The translations under genes and the position numbers were made by a program. Source: Mycobacterium genavense ATCC 51234 (GTDB lineage Bacteria > Actinomycetota > Actinomycetes > Mycobacteriales > Mycobacteriaceae). From it: 64,000 nucleotides of DNA. The stretch spans positions 682,001-746,000 of the forward strand of contig NZ_JAGZ01000001.1 in NCBI RefSeq assembly GCF_000526915.1, read 5' to 3'. Below the pieces are notes generated by a model. It saw only the letters and a list, made by a program, of their open reading frames with translations. It had not been told where the DNA came from and ran no database searches. This document shows positions 30,492-42,216 of the stretch, one piece after another. The stretch's first letter is position 1. Each line of letters opens with the position of its first letter.

Positions 30492-30504
30492 TTGAATCGT
30501 TCAA
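30492..30504. promoter_or_regulatory. Inverted repeat TTGAA-TCG-TTCAA, probable operator of the ArsR-type regulator
   Basis: A perfect 5-bp inverted repeat with a 3-bp centre ends 8 bp before GTG 30513. A looser TTCAA...TCAA copy is at 30468-30480. Rv0081-type ArsR repressors bind inverted repeats at their own promoter, so autorepression is likely. The position also argues against TTG 30492 being the start codon, although AAAGGAA precedes it. Confidence 0.55.
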
Positions 30505-30512
30505 GAACAAAG

Positions 30513-30857
30513 GTGGAGTCGAATCCCCTTTACAAGCTCAAAGCCGACTTTTTCAAGACGCTTGGGCACCCGGCCCGCATCCGGAACCTCGAGCTGCTGG
30601 TGCAGCGCGACCGCTCGGTCGGGGAGTTGCTGGCGTCCGATGTCGGACTCGAGGCGTCGAACCTTTCCCAGCAGCTGGCGGTGCTGCGCCGGGCTGGTGT
30701 TGTCGTCGCGGACCGCGACGGCAACGTCGTGACCTACTCGCTCGCCTCGCCTGACATCGCCGAACTGCTCGCGGTGGCCCGCCAGGTAATGGCCCGGGTG
30801 CTGACAGATCGGGTCGCGGTGCTCGAAGACCTGCGCGCCGACCCTGCGGCGAATTAG
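30513..30857 (+). CDS. ArsR-family regulator, Rv0081-like
   Basis: 114 aa from GTG 30513, the Mtb Rv0081 length; TTG 30492 would add 7 residues. A winged helix-turn-helix with FFKTLGHPARIRNLELL (~15), SVGELLASDVGLEASNLSQQLAVLRRAGVV (recognition helix, ~35-60) and the wing RDGNVVTYSL. No cysteine metal site is visible. Rv0081 is a hub regulator of the hypoxic response in Mtb and represses its own operon, which includes the hydrogenase-like genes downstream. Here it is intact while several of its operon genes are damaged. Confidence 0.92.
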   Translation: MESNPLYKLKADFFKTLGHPARIRNLELLVQRDRSVGELLASDVGLEASNLSQQLAVLRRAGVVVADRDGNVVTYSLASPDIAELLAVARQVMARVLTDRVAVLEDLRADPAAN

Positions 30858-30861
30858 CGCC

Positions 30862-31332
30862 ATGGGATGGTTCGCCAAAATCCTTCGCGTCGGCCGGATC
30901 GTCGAAGCCGCGGCGCCGGCCGGGCCGTCGGCAACGGCACCGCCGGCGGGGGTGCGAGGGTCGCTGCAGATCCGGCACGTCGACGCGGGTTCATGCAACG
31001 GATGCGAGGTCGAGATTTCCGGAGCGTTCGGCCCGGTGTACGACGCCGAGCGGTTCGGGGCACGGCTGGTGGCCTCGCCCCGGCACGCCGATGCTCTGCT
31101 GGTGACCGGGGTGGTGACGCGCAACATGGCCGACCCGCTGCGCAATGCCCTTGCTGCGACGCCGCGGCCGCGGGTGGTGATCGCGTGCGGCGACTGCGCC
31201 CTGAACCGAGGGGTGTTCGGGGATGCCTACGCCGTCGCGGGTTCGGTGGGGGAGGTGGTGCCCGTCGATGTCGAGATTGCGGGATGTCCACGCCCACACC
31301 GGCCGACATCGTCGCGGCGCTGCGATCGGTGA
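30862..31332 (+). CDS. HycG/NuoB-like Fe-S subunit (Rv0082-like) with shifted C-terminus
   Basis: 156 aa. The 20-kDa subunit family of hydrogenase-4/complex I binds one 4Fe-4S cluster. The cysteines are present: C45 and C48 (SCNGCEVE), C109/C112 (ACGDC) and C142 (GCP). After GCP the frame runs RPHRPTSSRRCDR to a stop at 31332, but a one-base shift would read TPADIVAALRSVTGK and end at 31343, overlapping the next gene by GTGA as expected. One base is therefore missing near 31288, and about 15 C-terminal residues are altered. All ligands precede the shift, so partial function is possible. It starts 4 bp after the regulator stop. Confidence 0.8.
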   Translation: MGWFAKILRVGRIVEAAAPAGPSATAPPAGVRGSLQIRHVDAGSCNGCEVEISGAFGPVYDAERFGARLVASPRHADALLVTGVVTRNMADPLRNALAATPRPRVVIACGDCALNRGVFGDAYAVAGSVGEVVPVDVEIAGCPRPHRPTSSRRCDR

Positions 31333-31339
31333 CGGGGAA

Positions 31340-33319
31340 GTGACGACAACCACGTCGACCGTCGTCGCGACGTCGACACCAAATGTGTTGTCAAGAACCG
31401 GTTTTGGCCGAATCATCGGCGGCGTGACCACGTCCGCCGTGGGCATCGTCGGGGTGTGCCTGGGCTTGCGGGGCATGTTCGGATCGGTACGTCCGGCCGA
31501 TATCGACTGGCTTCTCCCGCTGTCCGGCGTACGGATCAAACTCGACCCACTCGGCGGATTCTTCGTGGCGCTCACGGGCGCGGTCGCGGTCCCGGTGGGT
31601 TGTTATGCGATCGGGTGCGCCCGGCGCGAGCGGCTGGGTTCGACCACGCTGGCGGTGCTGCCGGTGTTCGTCGCGGCGATGGAACTGGTGCCGGCCGCGG
31701 GATCGGTCCCGACCTTTTTGCTGGCCTGGGAGTTGATGGCGGTCACGTCGCTGATGCTGGTGCTGTCCGAGGACACCCGGCCGCAGGTCCGCTCGGCGGG
31801 TCTGTCGTACGCGGTGATGACCCAGCTCGGGTTCGTCGCGATCCTGGTCGGGCTGATGGTGTTGTCGGCGGCCGGCGGATCCGACCGGCTCGCCGACCTC
31901 ACCGGGGTGTCCGGCGGGGCCCGCGCCACGGTGTTCGTGCTGACGTTCGCCGGCTTCGGGTCGAAGGCGGGGTTGGTGCCGCTGCACGCCTGGTTGCCGC
32001 GCGCCCATCCCGAGGCGCCCAGCCCGGTGTCGGCGTTGATGAGTGCGGCGATGGTCAACCTCGCTATCTACGGCATCGTTCGCTTCGATCTGCAGTTGCT
32101 CGGGCCGGGGCCCCGCTGGTGGGGGCTGGCGCTGATGGCCGTCGGCGCCATCTCCGCGCTGTACGGCGTGCTGCAGGCCTCGGTGGCTACCGACATCAAA
32201 CGGCTGCTGGCCTATTCGACGACCGAGAACATGGGCCTGGTCACGTTGGCACTCGGTGCGGCAACGCTTTTCGTGGACACCGGTGCCCTCGGTCCGGCGA
32301 CGATCGCCGCGGCCGCCGCGGTGGTGCATCTGATGGCGCATGCGGCGTTCAAGAGCCTGGGCTTTTTGGCGGCCGGATCGGTGGTAGCCGCGACACACCT
32401 GCGCGACCTCGACCTGCTCGGCGGACTGGCCCGCCGGATGCCGATCACCACCGGGTGCTTCGGGGTGGCGGCGCTGGGCGCCTGCGGGCTGCCGCTCGGC
32501 ACCGGCTTCGTCGGTGAGTGGCTGCTGGTCCAGTCCCTGGTCCACGCCGCCCCCGGAGACGATCCGATGGTGGCGCTGACGACACCGTTGGCCGTCGGCG
32601 CGGTCGCACACGCCACCGGTCTGAGTGTGGCCGCAATGGTCAAGGCGTTCGGGATCGGATTCTTCGCCCGTCCCCGCTCCAGCCAGGCCGCCGGCGCGGG
32701 TGAGGCGCCGGCCAGCATGCGCGCCGGCATGGCGGTCGCGGCGGGCGCCTGCCTGATCCTGGCGATGGCGCCGGGGCTCGTCGCGCCACTGGTGCGACGG
32801 ACCATCGCAACGCTGCCGCTGGGCCGCGCGGTCGCATTCACCGACTTCGGCACCGTGGTGCGATTGCCCGGTGTGCCGGGTTCGATCGCGCCCGGCGTGA
32901 TCGCCGCCGGTGTCCTCGGCGCGGCGCTGGTGGCGTCCGGGCTGACCCTGCTGCGTTCCCGGCGGCGGCCCGAACCGGTCGAGTTGCCGCTATGGGCTTG
33001 CGGCGCCGCTGATCTCACCGAGCGGATGCAGTACACCGCCACGTCCTTCGCCGAGTCGCTGCAGCGGGTCTTCGGGGAGGTGCTGCGCCCCGATACCGAC
33101 ATCGAGGTGATCCCGACGGCCGAGACGCGCTTCATGGCCGACCGAATCGCCTACCGGACCGCGATCACCGACGCGATCGAACAGCGCCTGTATACCCCGG
33201 TGGTCGGCGCGATCGGGGCCATGGCCGGGTGGATGCGGCGCGCTCACGCCGGCAGCGTGCACCTCTACCTGGCCTACGGTGCGCTGGGCGTGCTGATCGT
33301 GCTGGTGGCGGCCAAGTGA
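31340..33319 (+). CDS. HyfB/ND5-like proton-translocating membrane subunit, Rv0083-like
   Basis: 659 aa from GTG 31340. A polytopic protein of about 14-16 helices of the Proton_antipo_M family, with KAGLVPLHAWLPRAHPEAPSPVSALMS (residues ~210-235), the hallmark lysine-histidine channel segment, and KRLLAYSTTENMG. It corresponds to the large antiporter-like subunit of hydrogenase-4/formate hydrogenlyase type complexes and should pump ions if the complex assembled. The frame is intact. Its stop overlaps the hycD GTG. Confidence 0.9.
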   Translation: MTTTTSTVVATSTPNVLSRTGFGRIIGGVTTSAVGIVGVCLGLRGMFGSVRPADIDWLLPLSGVRIKLDPLGGFFVALTGAVAVPVGCYAIGCARRERLGSTTLAVLPVFVAAMELVPAAGSVPTFLLAWELMAVTSLMLVLSEDTRPQVRSAGLSYAVMTQLGFVAILVGLMVLSAAGGSDRLADLTGVSGGARATVFVLTFAGFGSKAGLVPLHAWLPRAHPEAPSPVSALMSAAMVNLAIYGIVRFDLQLLGPGPRWWGLALMAVGAISALYGVLQASVATDIKRLLAYSTTENMGLVTLALGAATLFVDTGALGPATIAAAAAVVHLMAHAAFKSLGFLAAGSVVAATHLRDLDLLGGLARRMPITTGCFGVAALGACGLPLGTGFVGEWLLVQSLVHAAPGDDPMVALTTPLAVGAVAHATGLSVAAMVKAFGIGFFARPRSSQAAGAGEAPASMRAGMAVAAGACLILAMAPGLVAPLVRRTIATLPLGRAVAFTDFGTVVRLPGVPGSIAPGVIAAGVLGAALVASGLTLLRSRRRPEPVELPLWACGAADLTERMQYTATSFAESLQRVFGEVLRPDTDIEVIPTAETRFMADRIAYRTAITDAIEQRLYTPVVGAIGAMAGWMRRAHAGSVHLYLAYGALGVLIVLVAAK

Positions 33320-34171
33320 ACGCGATGTCCTACGTCGCCGGTGCGGCGCAGCTCGGCGTGGTCACGGTGGGCGCGCCGCTGGTGGTCGGTGTGACGCGTC
33401 AGGTGCGGGCCCGCTGGGAGGGGCGCGCGGGCGGTGGCGTGCTGCAGCCGTGGCGCGATCTACTCAAACAGCTTGGCAAGCAACAGATCACGCCGACGGG
33501 AACGACGATCGTGTGCGCCGCCGCACCCGCGGTGGTCGCCGCACGGTTGCGCTCACCCTGGTCGGCATCGACACGGGCACCTCGTTCGGCGGTATGGGCG
33601 CCAGCCGCGAGATCACCATCGCCGCCCTGGTCGAGCCGACCATCCTGCTGGCGGTGTTCGCGCTGTCCATTCCCGCCGGGTCGTCCAATCTCGGTGCGCT
33701 GGTGACCAATACGACCGCGCACCCCGATCACGTCATGTTCTTGACCGCGGTGCTCGCCTTTGTCGCGCTGGTCGTCGTCATCGTCGCCGAAACCGGGCGG
33801 CTGCCGGTCGACAACCCGGCGACCCACCTGGAGTTGACGATGGTGCACGAGGCGATGGTGCTCGAATACGCCGGCCCCCGGTTGGCGCTCGTCGAATGGG
33901 CGTCCGGGATGCGGCTGACGGTGCTGCTGGCGCTGCTGGCAAACCTGTTCCTGCCGTGGGGATTGCCGGCGCGACCCCCACCGCGCTCGAGGTGTTGACC
34001 GGGGTGGTGGCGATCGTGGCCAAGGTGGCGTTGCTGGCCGCGTTGCTTGCGACGTTCGAGGTGTTCGTCGCCAAACTTCGATTGTTCCGGGTGCCCGAAC
34101 TGTTGGCCGGTTCGTTCCTGCTGGCCCTGCTCGCGGTCACCGCCGCCAACTTCTTCACCGTCCGCGCGTGA
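33316..34171 (+). pseudogene. hycD: hycD-like membrane anchor with internal deletion and frameshift
   Basis: GTG 33316 starts a normal HycD/NuoH-like N-terminus (SYVAGAAQLGVVTVGAPL, VLQPWRDLLKQLGKQ). After CAAAPAVVAA (~33547) the sequence jumps, in another frame, to VALTLVGIDTGTSFGGMGASRE. The gene is about 95 bp shorter than a 316-codon hycD, so roughly one membrane helix is deleted. A second shift near 33963 (one G missing in TGGGGATTG) moves the end, GIAGATPTALEVL to FFTVRA, into a third frame. NuoH/HycD subunits couple the peripheral redox arm to the membrane pumps, so the loss should break the complex. Confidence 0.88.
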
Positions 34172-34181
34172 GGGCTCAGCG

Positions 34182-34844
34182 ATGACCGACGCCAACTTCT
34201 CCACCCTGGTGGACTTCGCCGCCGGCGGACTCGTGCTGGCCGCCGTCCTGATCGTGTGGCGCCGCGAGCTGTCCGCCATTGTCCATCTGCTGGCCTGGCA
34301 GGGCCTGGCACTGGCCGCGATCCCGGCACTGCGCGGCATCCACGACCACGATGTCGCGCTGATCGGCGTGGCCGTCGCCGTGCTGGTGCTGCGCGTGGTG
34401 GTGTTGCCGTGGCTGCTCGCCCGCGCGGTGGGAGCCGACGTCGTCGCGCGACGCGAGGCCACCCGGCTGATCAACACCACCAGTTCGTTGCTGATCACCG
34501 GCGGATTGACGGTCGCCGCGTTTGCGATCACGCAGCCGGTGGTCGACCTGGAGCCGGGCCCCAGTACCAGCGCCGTGCCCGCCGCGTTCGCGGTGATGCT
34601 GATCGCACTCTTCGTGTTGACCACCCGGCTGCACGCGGTCTCGCAAGCGGCCGGATTCCTGATGCTGGACAACGGGATTGCCGCGACGGCGTTCCTCCTC
34701 ACCGCGGGAGTTCCGTTGATCGTCGAACTTGGAGCCTCACTGGACGTGCTCTTCGCCGTCATCGTGATCGGCGTGCTGACCGGCCGGCGGCGACACGCCT
34801 TCGGCGACGCCGATTTGGACAAGCTGCAGGAACTGCGCGACTGA
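34182..34844 (+). CDS. hycP: HycP/HyfE-like small membrane subunit, Rv0085-like
   Basis: 220 aa from ATG 34182, the same length as Mtb HycP. About seven hydrophobic helices make up most of the chain ([20 protein letters not shown] at the start, [14 protein letters not shown] near the end), with a charged C-terminus [12 protein letters not shown]. It is a NuoK/HyfE-like integral membrane subunit of the hydrogenase-like complex. The gene is undamaged but sits between two broken ones. Its stop overlaps the hycQ ATG by one base (TGATG). Confidence 0.88.
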   Translation: MTDANFSTLVDFAAGGLVLAAVLIVWRRELSAIVHLLAWQGLALAAIPALRGIHDHDVALIGVAVAVLVLRVVVLPWLLARAVGADVVARREATRLINTTSSLLITGGLTVAAFAITQPVVDLEPGPSTSAVPAAFAVMLIALFVLTTRLHAVSQAAGFLMLDNGIAATAFLLTAGVPLIVELGASLDVLFAVIVIGVLTGRRRHAFGDADLDKLQELRD

Positions 34845-35617
34845 TGACCGTGTTACTGCTCACCGCGATCCTTGCCCGCGGCCGCAGCATCCGTTGCCGC
34901 CCTGGCCGGCGGGTGGCAGCGCGTGACGGCGGCGCTGACAGTGCTGTCCGCGGTCGCCGTGCTGGTGTGCGGCGTGGCGCTGGGCATTCGGGTCGGCGCC
35001 GGTACCGGGTTCGCGCTCGGCGGGCTGCTGCGAGCCGATGCGCTCACGGTGACGATGCTCATCGTGATCGGGACGGTCGGCACGCTGGCCACCTGGGCGG
35101 GCATGTCCTATATCGACGGCGAACTCGAGCGCGCCCACACCGACGAGCGTGGTGCCCGCCTATACGGCGTACTGACACCGGCGTTCTTGGCGGCGATGGT
35201 CCTCGCGGTGTGCGCCAACAACATTGGTGTGGTGTGGGTGGCGATCGAGGCCACCACGGTGATCACCACCTTCCTGGTGGGGCATCGCCGCACCCGCACC
35301 GCGCTGGAAGCGACCTGGAAGTACGTCGTGATCTGCTCGGTCGGCATAGCGGTCGCATTCCTGGGGACCGTGCTGCTGTACTTCGCCGCGCGCGACGGCG
35401 GGGCACCGGCCGCGCACGCGTTGAACCTCGATGCCCTTGCCGCGCATGCCCACGGCCTGAATCCCGCCATAGCGCGGCTGGCCGGTGGGCTGTTGCTGAT
35501 CGGTTATGGCGCCAAGGCCGGACTCTTCCCGTTCCACACCTTGCTGGCCGACGCCCACAGCCAAGCTCCCGCGCCCGTCTCCGCGCTGATGAGCGGGGTG
35601 CTGCTGTCGGTTGCCTG
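34844..35617 (+). pseudogene. hycQ: hycQ-like antiporter subunit, frameshifted and 3'-truncated
   Basis: ATG 34844 begins [10 protein letters not shown], then a one-base deletion near 34878 (CTTGCCCGCGG) moves the rest to the next frame: SVAALAGGWQRV through NIGVVWVAIEATTVITTFL, YGAKAGLFPFHTLLADAHSQAP and PVSALMSGVLLSVA. Homology to HycQ/HyfF (about 488 aa) stops abruptly at ~35615, roughly half way, where unrelated sequence begins. The catalytic subunit gene hycE that follows hycQ in Mtb is absent. The hydrogenase-like complex therefore cannot be complete. Confidence 0.88.
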
Positions 35618-35746
35618 TGGCTGCAGTGCGCGATCGCCGGTACACCGCGGCTGCCCGACGACCGCCTGGTCGACGCCCAGCTCGACCACGACGTCCATCC
35701 CGCGGCGCCACCCGAGGGGACCAAGCCGATCCTGATCGCCAGATAG
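35618..35746 (+). pseudogene. 3' fragment of an unidentified gene fused to truncated hycQ
   Basis: From TGG 35618 a frame reads WLQCAIAGTPRLPDDRLV, continues through QLDHDVHPAAPPEGTKPI and ends in LIAR at TAG 35746. It is not HycQ and reads like a genuine soluble C-terminus. The next gene is Rv2179c-like, so by order this could be the tail of the gene that precedes it in Mtb (Rv2180c). I cannot confirm that identity from the sequence. It marks one side of a rearrangement breakpoint. Confidence 0.5.
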
Positions 35747-35790
35747 CGGGGACTGGGCTGACCGTCGGCCTCCTCGCCTAGGCTTTCTTG

Positions 35791-39208
<3,418 letters not shown>

Positions 39209-39374
39209 GCAGCAGCACGCTACACCAAAAATAAGAAAAATAAGATATTCTTGAGGTTACATTAAGATTCGTGTCGCCCGCTCATCCGTGCGGCTTGCCG
39301 TCACGCATCGTTTAAGTCCATTTTCTGGTGCCGGACCACGGTGGTGGCTATATCTATGGCCGTTTGAAAAAAAA

Positions 39375-39390
39375 TTCAATGACTATTGAA
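39375..39390. promoter_or_regulatory. TTCAAT-GACT-ATTGAA operator upstream of the PPE gene
   Basis: A perfect 6-bp inverted repeat with a 4-bp centre lies 41 bp before ATG 39432, in an AT-rich patch. The same architecture recurs at 41026-41045 and, with one mismatch, at 42892-42907 by the TetR gene. I infer a binding site for that TetR protein. The patch also has a nearby direct ATTGAAATTGAAAT. Confidence 0.6.
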
Positions 39391-39431
39391 ATTGAAATAG
39401 CCGTCCGCCAACCGCGGGAAGGACCGAGGAC

Positions 39432-40658
39432 ATGGACTTTGCGTTGCTACCGCCGGAGGTCAACTCCGGGCTCATGTACGCCGGCCCCGGGTCGGGGCCA
39501 TTGCTGATAGCCGCGGCGGGCTGGAACGCGGTGGCCGCCCAGCTCGAGTCGAACGCGAGCGGTTATGCGGCCGAACTGGCCGGATTGACCGGCCCGGCGT
39601 GGTCCGGACCCTCGTCGTTGCTGATGACCGCCGCGGCCATGCCGTACGTGCAGTGGCTGTCTGTAGCCGCCGCCCAGGCCGCGCAGACCGGCGCCCGGGC
39701 CTCCGCGGCGGCGGCGGCTTACGAGGCGGCGTTTGACATGACGGTGCCCCCGCCGGAGATTGTGGCCAACCGGATACAGCTGACGACGTTGGTCGCAACC
39801 AACTTCTTCGGACAGAACACCCCGGCGATCGCGGCGACCGAAGCGCAGTACATGCAGATGTGGATTCAAGACGCCACCGCCATGTATGGCTACGCGGCCG
39901 ATTCCGAGGTCGCCAGCACCCTGAACTCATTTGACGAGCCGCCGCAGACCACCAGTTCGACCGGGCAAAACGCCCAGGCCCAGGCGGTGGCGCAGGCCAC
40001 CGAACAGGCCACCGAAAACGTCACCAGCGCCACCCAGCAGGCGACCATGCAAACCCTCAGTTCCGACGTTGACTTCGTCGGGCCCGTCGGTCCGGACCAA
40101 ACCGTGACCGTCTCGCCGGACAGCACTATCACCCTCGGCACCAACACCGGGATGCTCCTGAACAGCGGCTCGATCACGGTCATCGGTCCCGGCACCCAAC
40201 TCGTCACCTACGGCTCGGTCATCGTCAACCCCGGCAGCGCGGTTCAGACGATCATCGACTGTACTGAGGACGGTGTGGTGATTCCCGTCAACACCCTAGT
40301 CACTGCAGGATCGAGTCCCGTGATCCTCACTCCGGGGCCGTATCTGGAGGTTTTGGTCAACCTCCTCGACGGCTCCGCCACCCTCCATTGCGTCGGCGTG
40401 GGGCAGGTCGCCGTCGTGACCACCGCAAACACCGCGACCGCCCTCGCCGGCTCCGGGGGCGCGTCCATCACCAACGCCTACGGCGCCGTCGCGGTCGCTT
40501 CCTCCGTTTCCCCCATCGTCCCGAGCACGTCGAGCACAGTGGCGGCCCCGCTGGCCGGGTTGGCCGCGCCAGGCCTGGCGGGCACGGCGGGCATCCAGCC
40601 CCAGCTCAACGTCGATGCGCTGCTGGATTCGGTTCAAGCCGCAACCGCCGCAGGCTGA
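39432..40658 (+). CDS. PPE-family protein
   Basis: 408 aa. It opens with [18 protein letters not shown], the PPE signature; the helical PPE domain (1 to ~175) has the WSGPSS turn that pairs with ESX partners. The C-terminal ~230 residues are not MPTR or SVP type: a Gln/Thr/Ala-rich spacer ([20 protein letters not shown]) leads into a Val/Thr/Gly-rich region that looks like stacked beta strands ([20 protein letters not shown]) with two cysteines ([14 protein letters not shown]). PPE proteins are exported by type VII secretion. No PE partner gene is adjacent. GGAAGGA lies 8 bp before ATG 39432, and a TetR-type operator lies upstream. Confidence 0.93.
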   Translation: MDFALLPPEVNSGLMYAGPGSGPLLIAAAGWNAVAAQLESNASGYAAELAGLTGPAWSGPSSLLMTAAAMPYVQWLSVAAAQAAQTGARASAAAAAYEAAFDMTVPPPEIVANRIQLTTLVATNFFGQNTPAIAATEAQYMQMWIQDATAMYGYAADSEVASTLNSFDEPPQTTSSTGQNAQAQAVAQATEQATENVTSATQQATMQTLSSDVDFVGPVGPDQTVTVSPDSTITLGTNTGMLLNSGSITVIGPGTQLVTYGSVIVNPGSAVQTIIDCTEDGVVIPVNTLVTAGSSPVILTPGPYLEVLVNLLDGSATLHCVGVGQVAVVTTANTATALAGSGGASITNAYGAVAVASSVSPIVPSTSSTVAAPLAGLAAPGLAGTAGIQPQLNVDALLDSVQAATAAG

Positions 40659-40844
40659 GGGTGGGCATATGCATGGCTGGGTCGCCGCGCCGAGGGCGGC
40701 TGGCAACTGACAGCGAGAAACGTTGTGCGGCAAGGTATTCGGCAGGCAGCCCTGGCCGATCGAGTATAGCGCCCGATCGACCAGGGCCGCGACAGGATTG
40801 CTTGATTCACCGATTGCCGCTGGGGCATTCGGCGCGCTGCGGCA

Positions 40845-40973
40845 TCACCCCGCTGCGACCCCGAGGGGCGGTCCCGCATCGGGCGCGGTGGCCGCGGGAA
40901 CGCATCCGCTCGCCGTTATGGCGGTGAAGGCGAGGATCGCCGCAACGACGACCTTGGTGGCTAGACGTGGCAT
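40845..40973 (-). CDS. Possible 42-aa lipoprotein or secreted peptide
   Basis: ATG 40973 opens MPRLATKVVVAAILAFTAITA, followed by SGC and then VPAATAPDAGPPLGVAAG before TGA 40845. A short basic start, a hydrophobic core and TASGC resemble a lipoprotein signal with lipobox. After the TGA the same frame stays open (CRSAPNAPAAIGESSNPV, Cys-rich), so this may be the head of a longer gene cut by a nonsense codon. It points away from a 42-bp perfect palindrome (41015-41056) shared with the methyltransferase. Not confirmed as expressed. Confidence 0.4.
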   Translation of the reverse strand: MPRLATKVVVAAILAFTAITASGCVPAATAPDAGPPLGVAAG

Positions 40974-41014
40974 GACGACTCCGTTCGTTCGGCCCCTCCC
41001 GGAACTCGATGTCG

Positions 41015-41056
41015 AAACAGCAATTTTTTCAATAGATATTGAAAAAATTGCTGTTT
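41015..41056. promoter_or_regulatory. 42-bp perfect palindrome containing a TTCAAT-N4-ATTGAA operator
   Basis: A 20-bp arm (41015-41034, starting AAACAGCAA and ending TTCAATA), a GA centre and the exact reverse complement (41037-41056). The core matches the operator upstream of the PPE gene. It lies between two divergent frames: the lipoprotein-like peptide (start 40973) and the methyltransferase (start 41130). A terminator is less likely, because no gene ends next to it in either direction. Confidence 0.65.
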
Positions 41057-41129
41057 GCGGGCATAGTCCATTAGCGACTGGGCGAGCGGTCGCGCGGCAC
41101 CGCGCTCAGACGAGGAAGGTAGTAGTCAT

Positions 41130-42216
41130 TTGACGTCTAAAGTGCCGCCGGCCAAGGTCGCCCGAGCCGTGGAACGGGCCCGCTATCAACTGTCACGACT
41201 GCGCCAACGGTCCGCGCCGGCTGCGGCGGTGATGATGGAATTGATCCTGAATGCGTGGGTCGCACAGGCAATTACGGCCGCGGCGGATCTCGGCGTGGCA
41301 GATGCTCTGGCAGCTGGCCCGCTGTCCGGGGAGCAGCTGGCCGACCGGGTGGGCGCCGACGCCGACGCCCTGAGGCGACTCATGCGCGCGTTGATCGGCA
41401 TCGGCATTTTCCGCCAGCGCCGCGACGGCCGCTATGCACTTACCCCACTCGCGGCAACACTGTGCACCGACGCCCCCCGTGTCGATGGCCGGGATGGCGC
41501 GGTGGGTCGGGTCGCCCCAGCATCGCGAGCACTGGAGCCATTTGACCGACGCGATCCAGACCGGGCATCCGGTGGTCCCCGAGCTGCGCGGCAAACCGCT
41601 TTTAGAGTACCTGGCCGACGAGGCGGAGCTGGGGGCGGTTTTCAACTCCGCCATGACCAATCTGTCCGAGTTCGCGATCGTGCCCTTGACCGCCGCCTAC
41701 GACTTCGGTGCGTTCGGCACGATCGTCGACGTCGGTGGCGGACACGGCCGGCTGTTGGCCGCGATCCTGGAGACGGCCCCGCGTTCGCGCGGCGTGCTGT
41801 TCGATCTTCCCGAGGTGGTGGCGGGCGCACCCGAGTTGTTGCGCAAATTCGGAGTCGACGACCGCGTGCGGATCGAACCGGGATCGTTCTTCGATTCCGT
41901 GCCGGAGGGCGGTGACGCCTATGTGCTCAAGAGCGTCATCCACGATTGGCCCGAAGAAGACGCGGTCCGCATCCTGAAGAACGTCCGCACCGCGGCCCGC
42001 GGTGGTGCGCGACTGTTGTTGTGCGAGTTCGTCATTCCCAACCACGACCGCGACTTCCACGGAAAGTGGATGGGCATCGAGATGCTGGCCGTCGCCGGCG
42101 CCCGCGAACGCACGGCGGACGAGTACGGGCGGCTGTTCGATCAAGCCGGTTTCCGGATGAACCGCGTCGTCGACACGGTGTCGCCGCTGTCCATCGTCGA
42201 GGCAACCGCGGTGTAG
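41130..42216 (+). pseudogene. SAM-dependent O-methyltransferase broken at a C6 tract
   Basis: TTG 41130 (GAGGAAGG upstream) begins a Methyltransf_2-type protein: a dimerisation/winged-helix domain (MELILNAWVAQAITAAADLG, LADRVGADADALRRLMRAL) to TLCTDAP. There a run of six C (41473-41478) has one base too many; removing it restores VSMAGMARWVGSPQHREHW in the other frame. The catalytic half follows: SAM site VDVGGGHGRLLAAILE, DLPEVV, and SVIHDWPEEDAVRIL. The family methylates small phenolic or polyketide-like molecules. The homopolymer position allows three readings: true decay, a sequencing slip, or a phase-variable switch. The 3' end overlaps the convergent tetR by 76 bp. Confidence 0.82.

Noticed and set aside
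40723..41133. 136-aa plus-strand frame between the PPE and methyltransferase genes
   Set aside because: It translates straight through the 42-bp palindrome and has no ribosome site or family signal.
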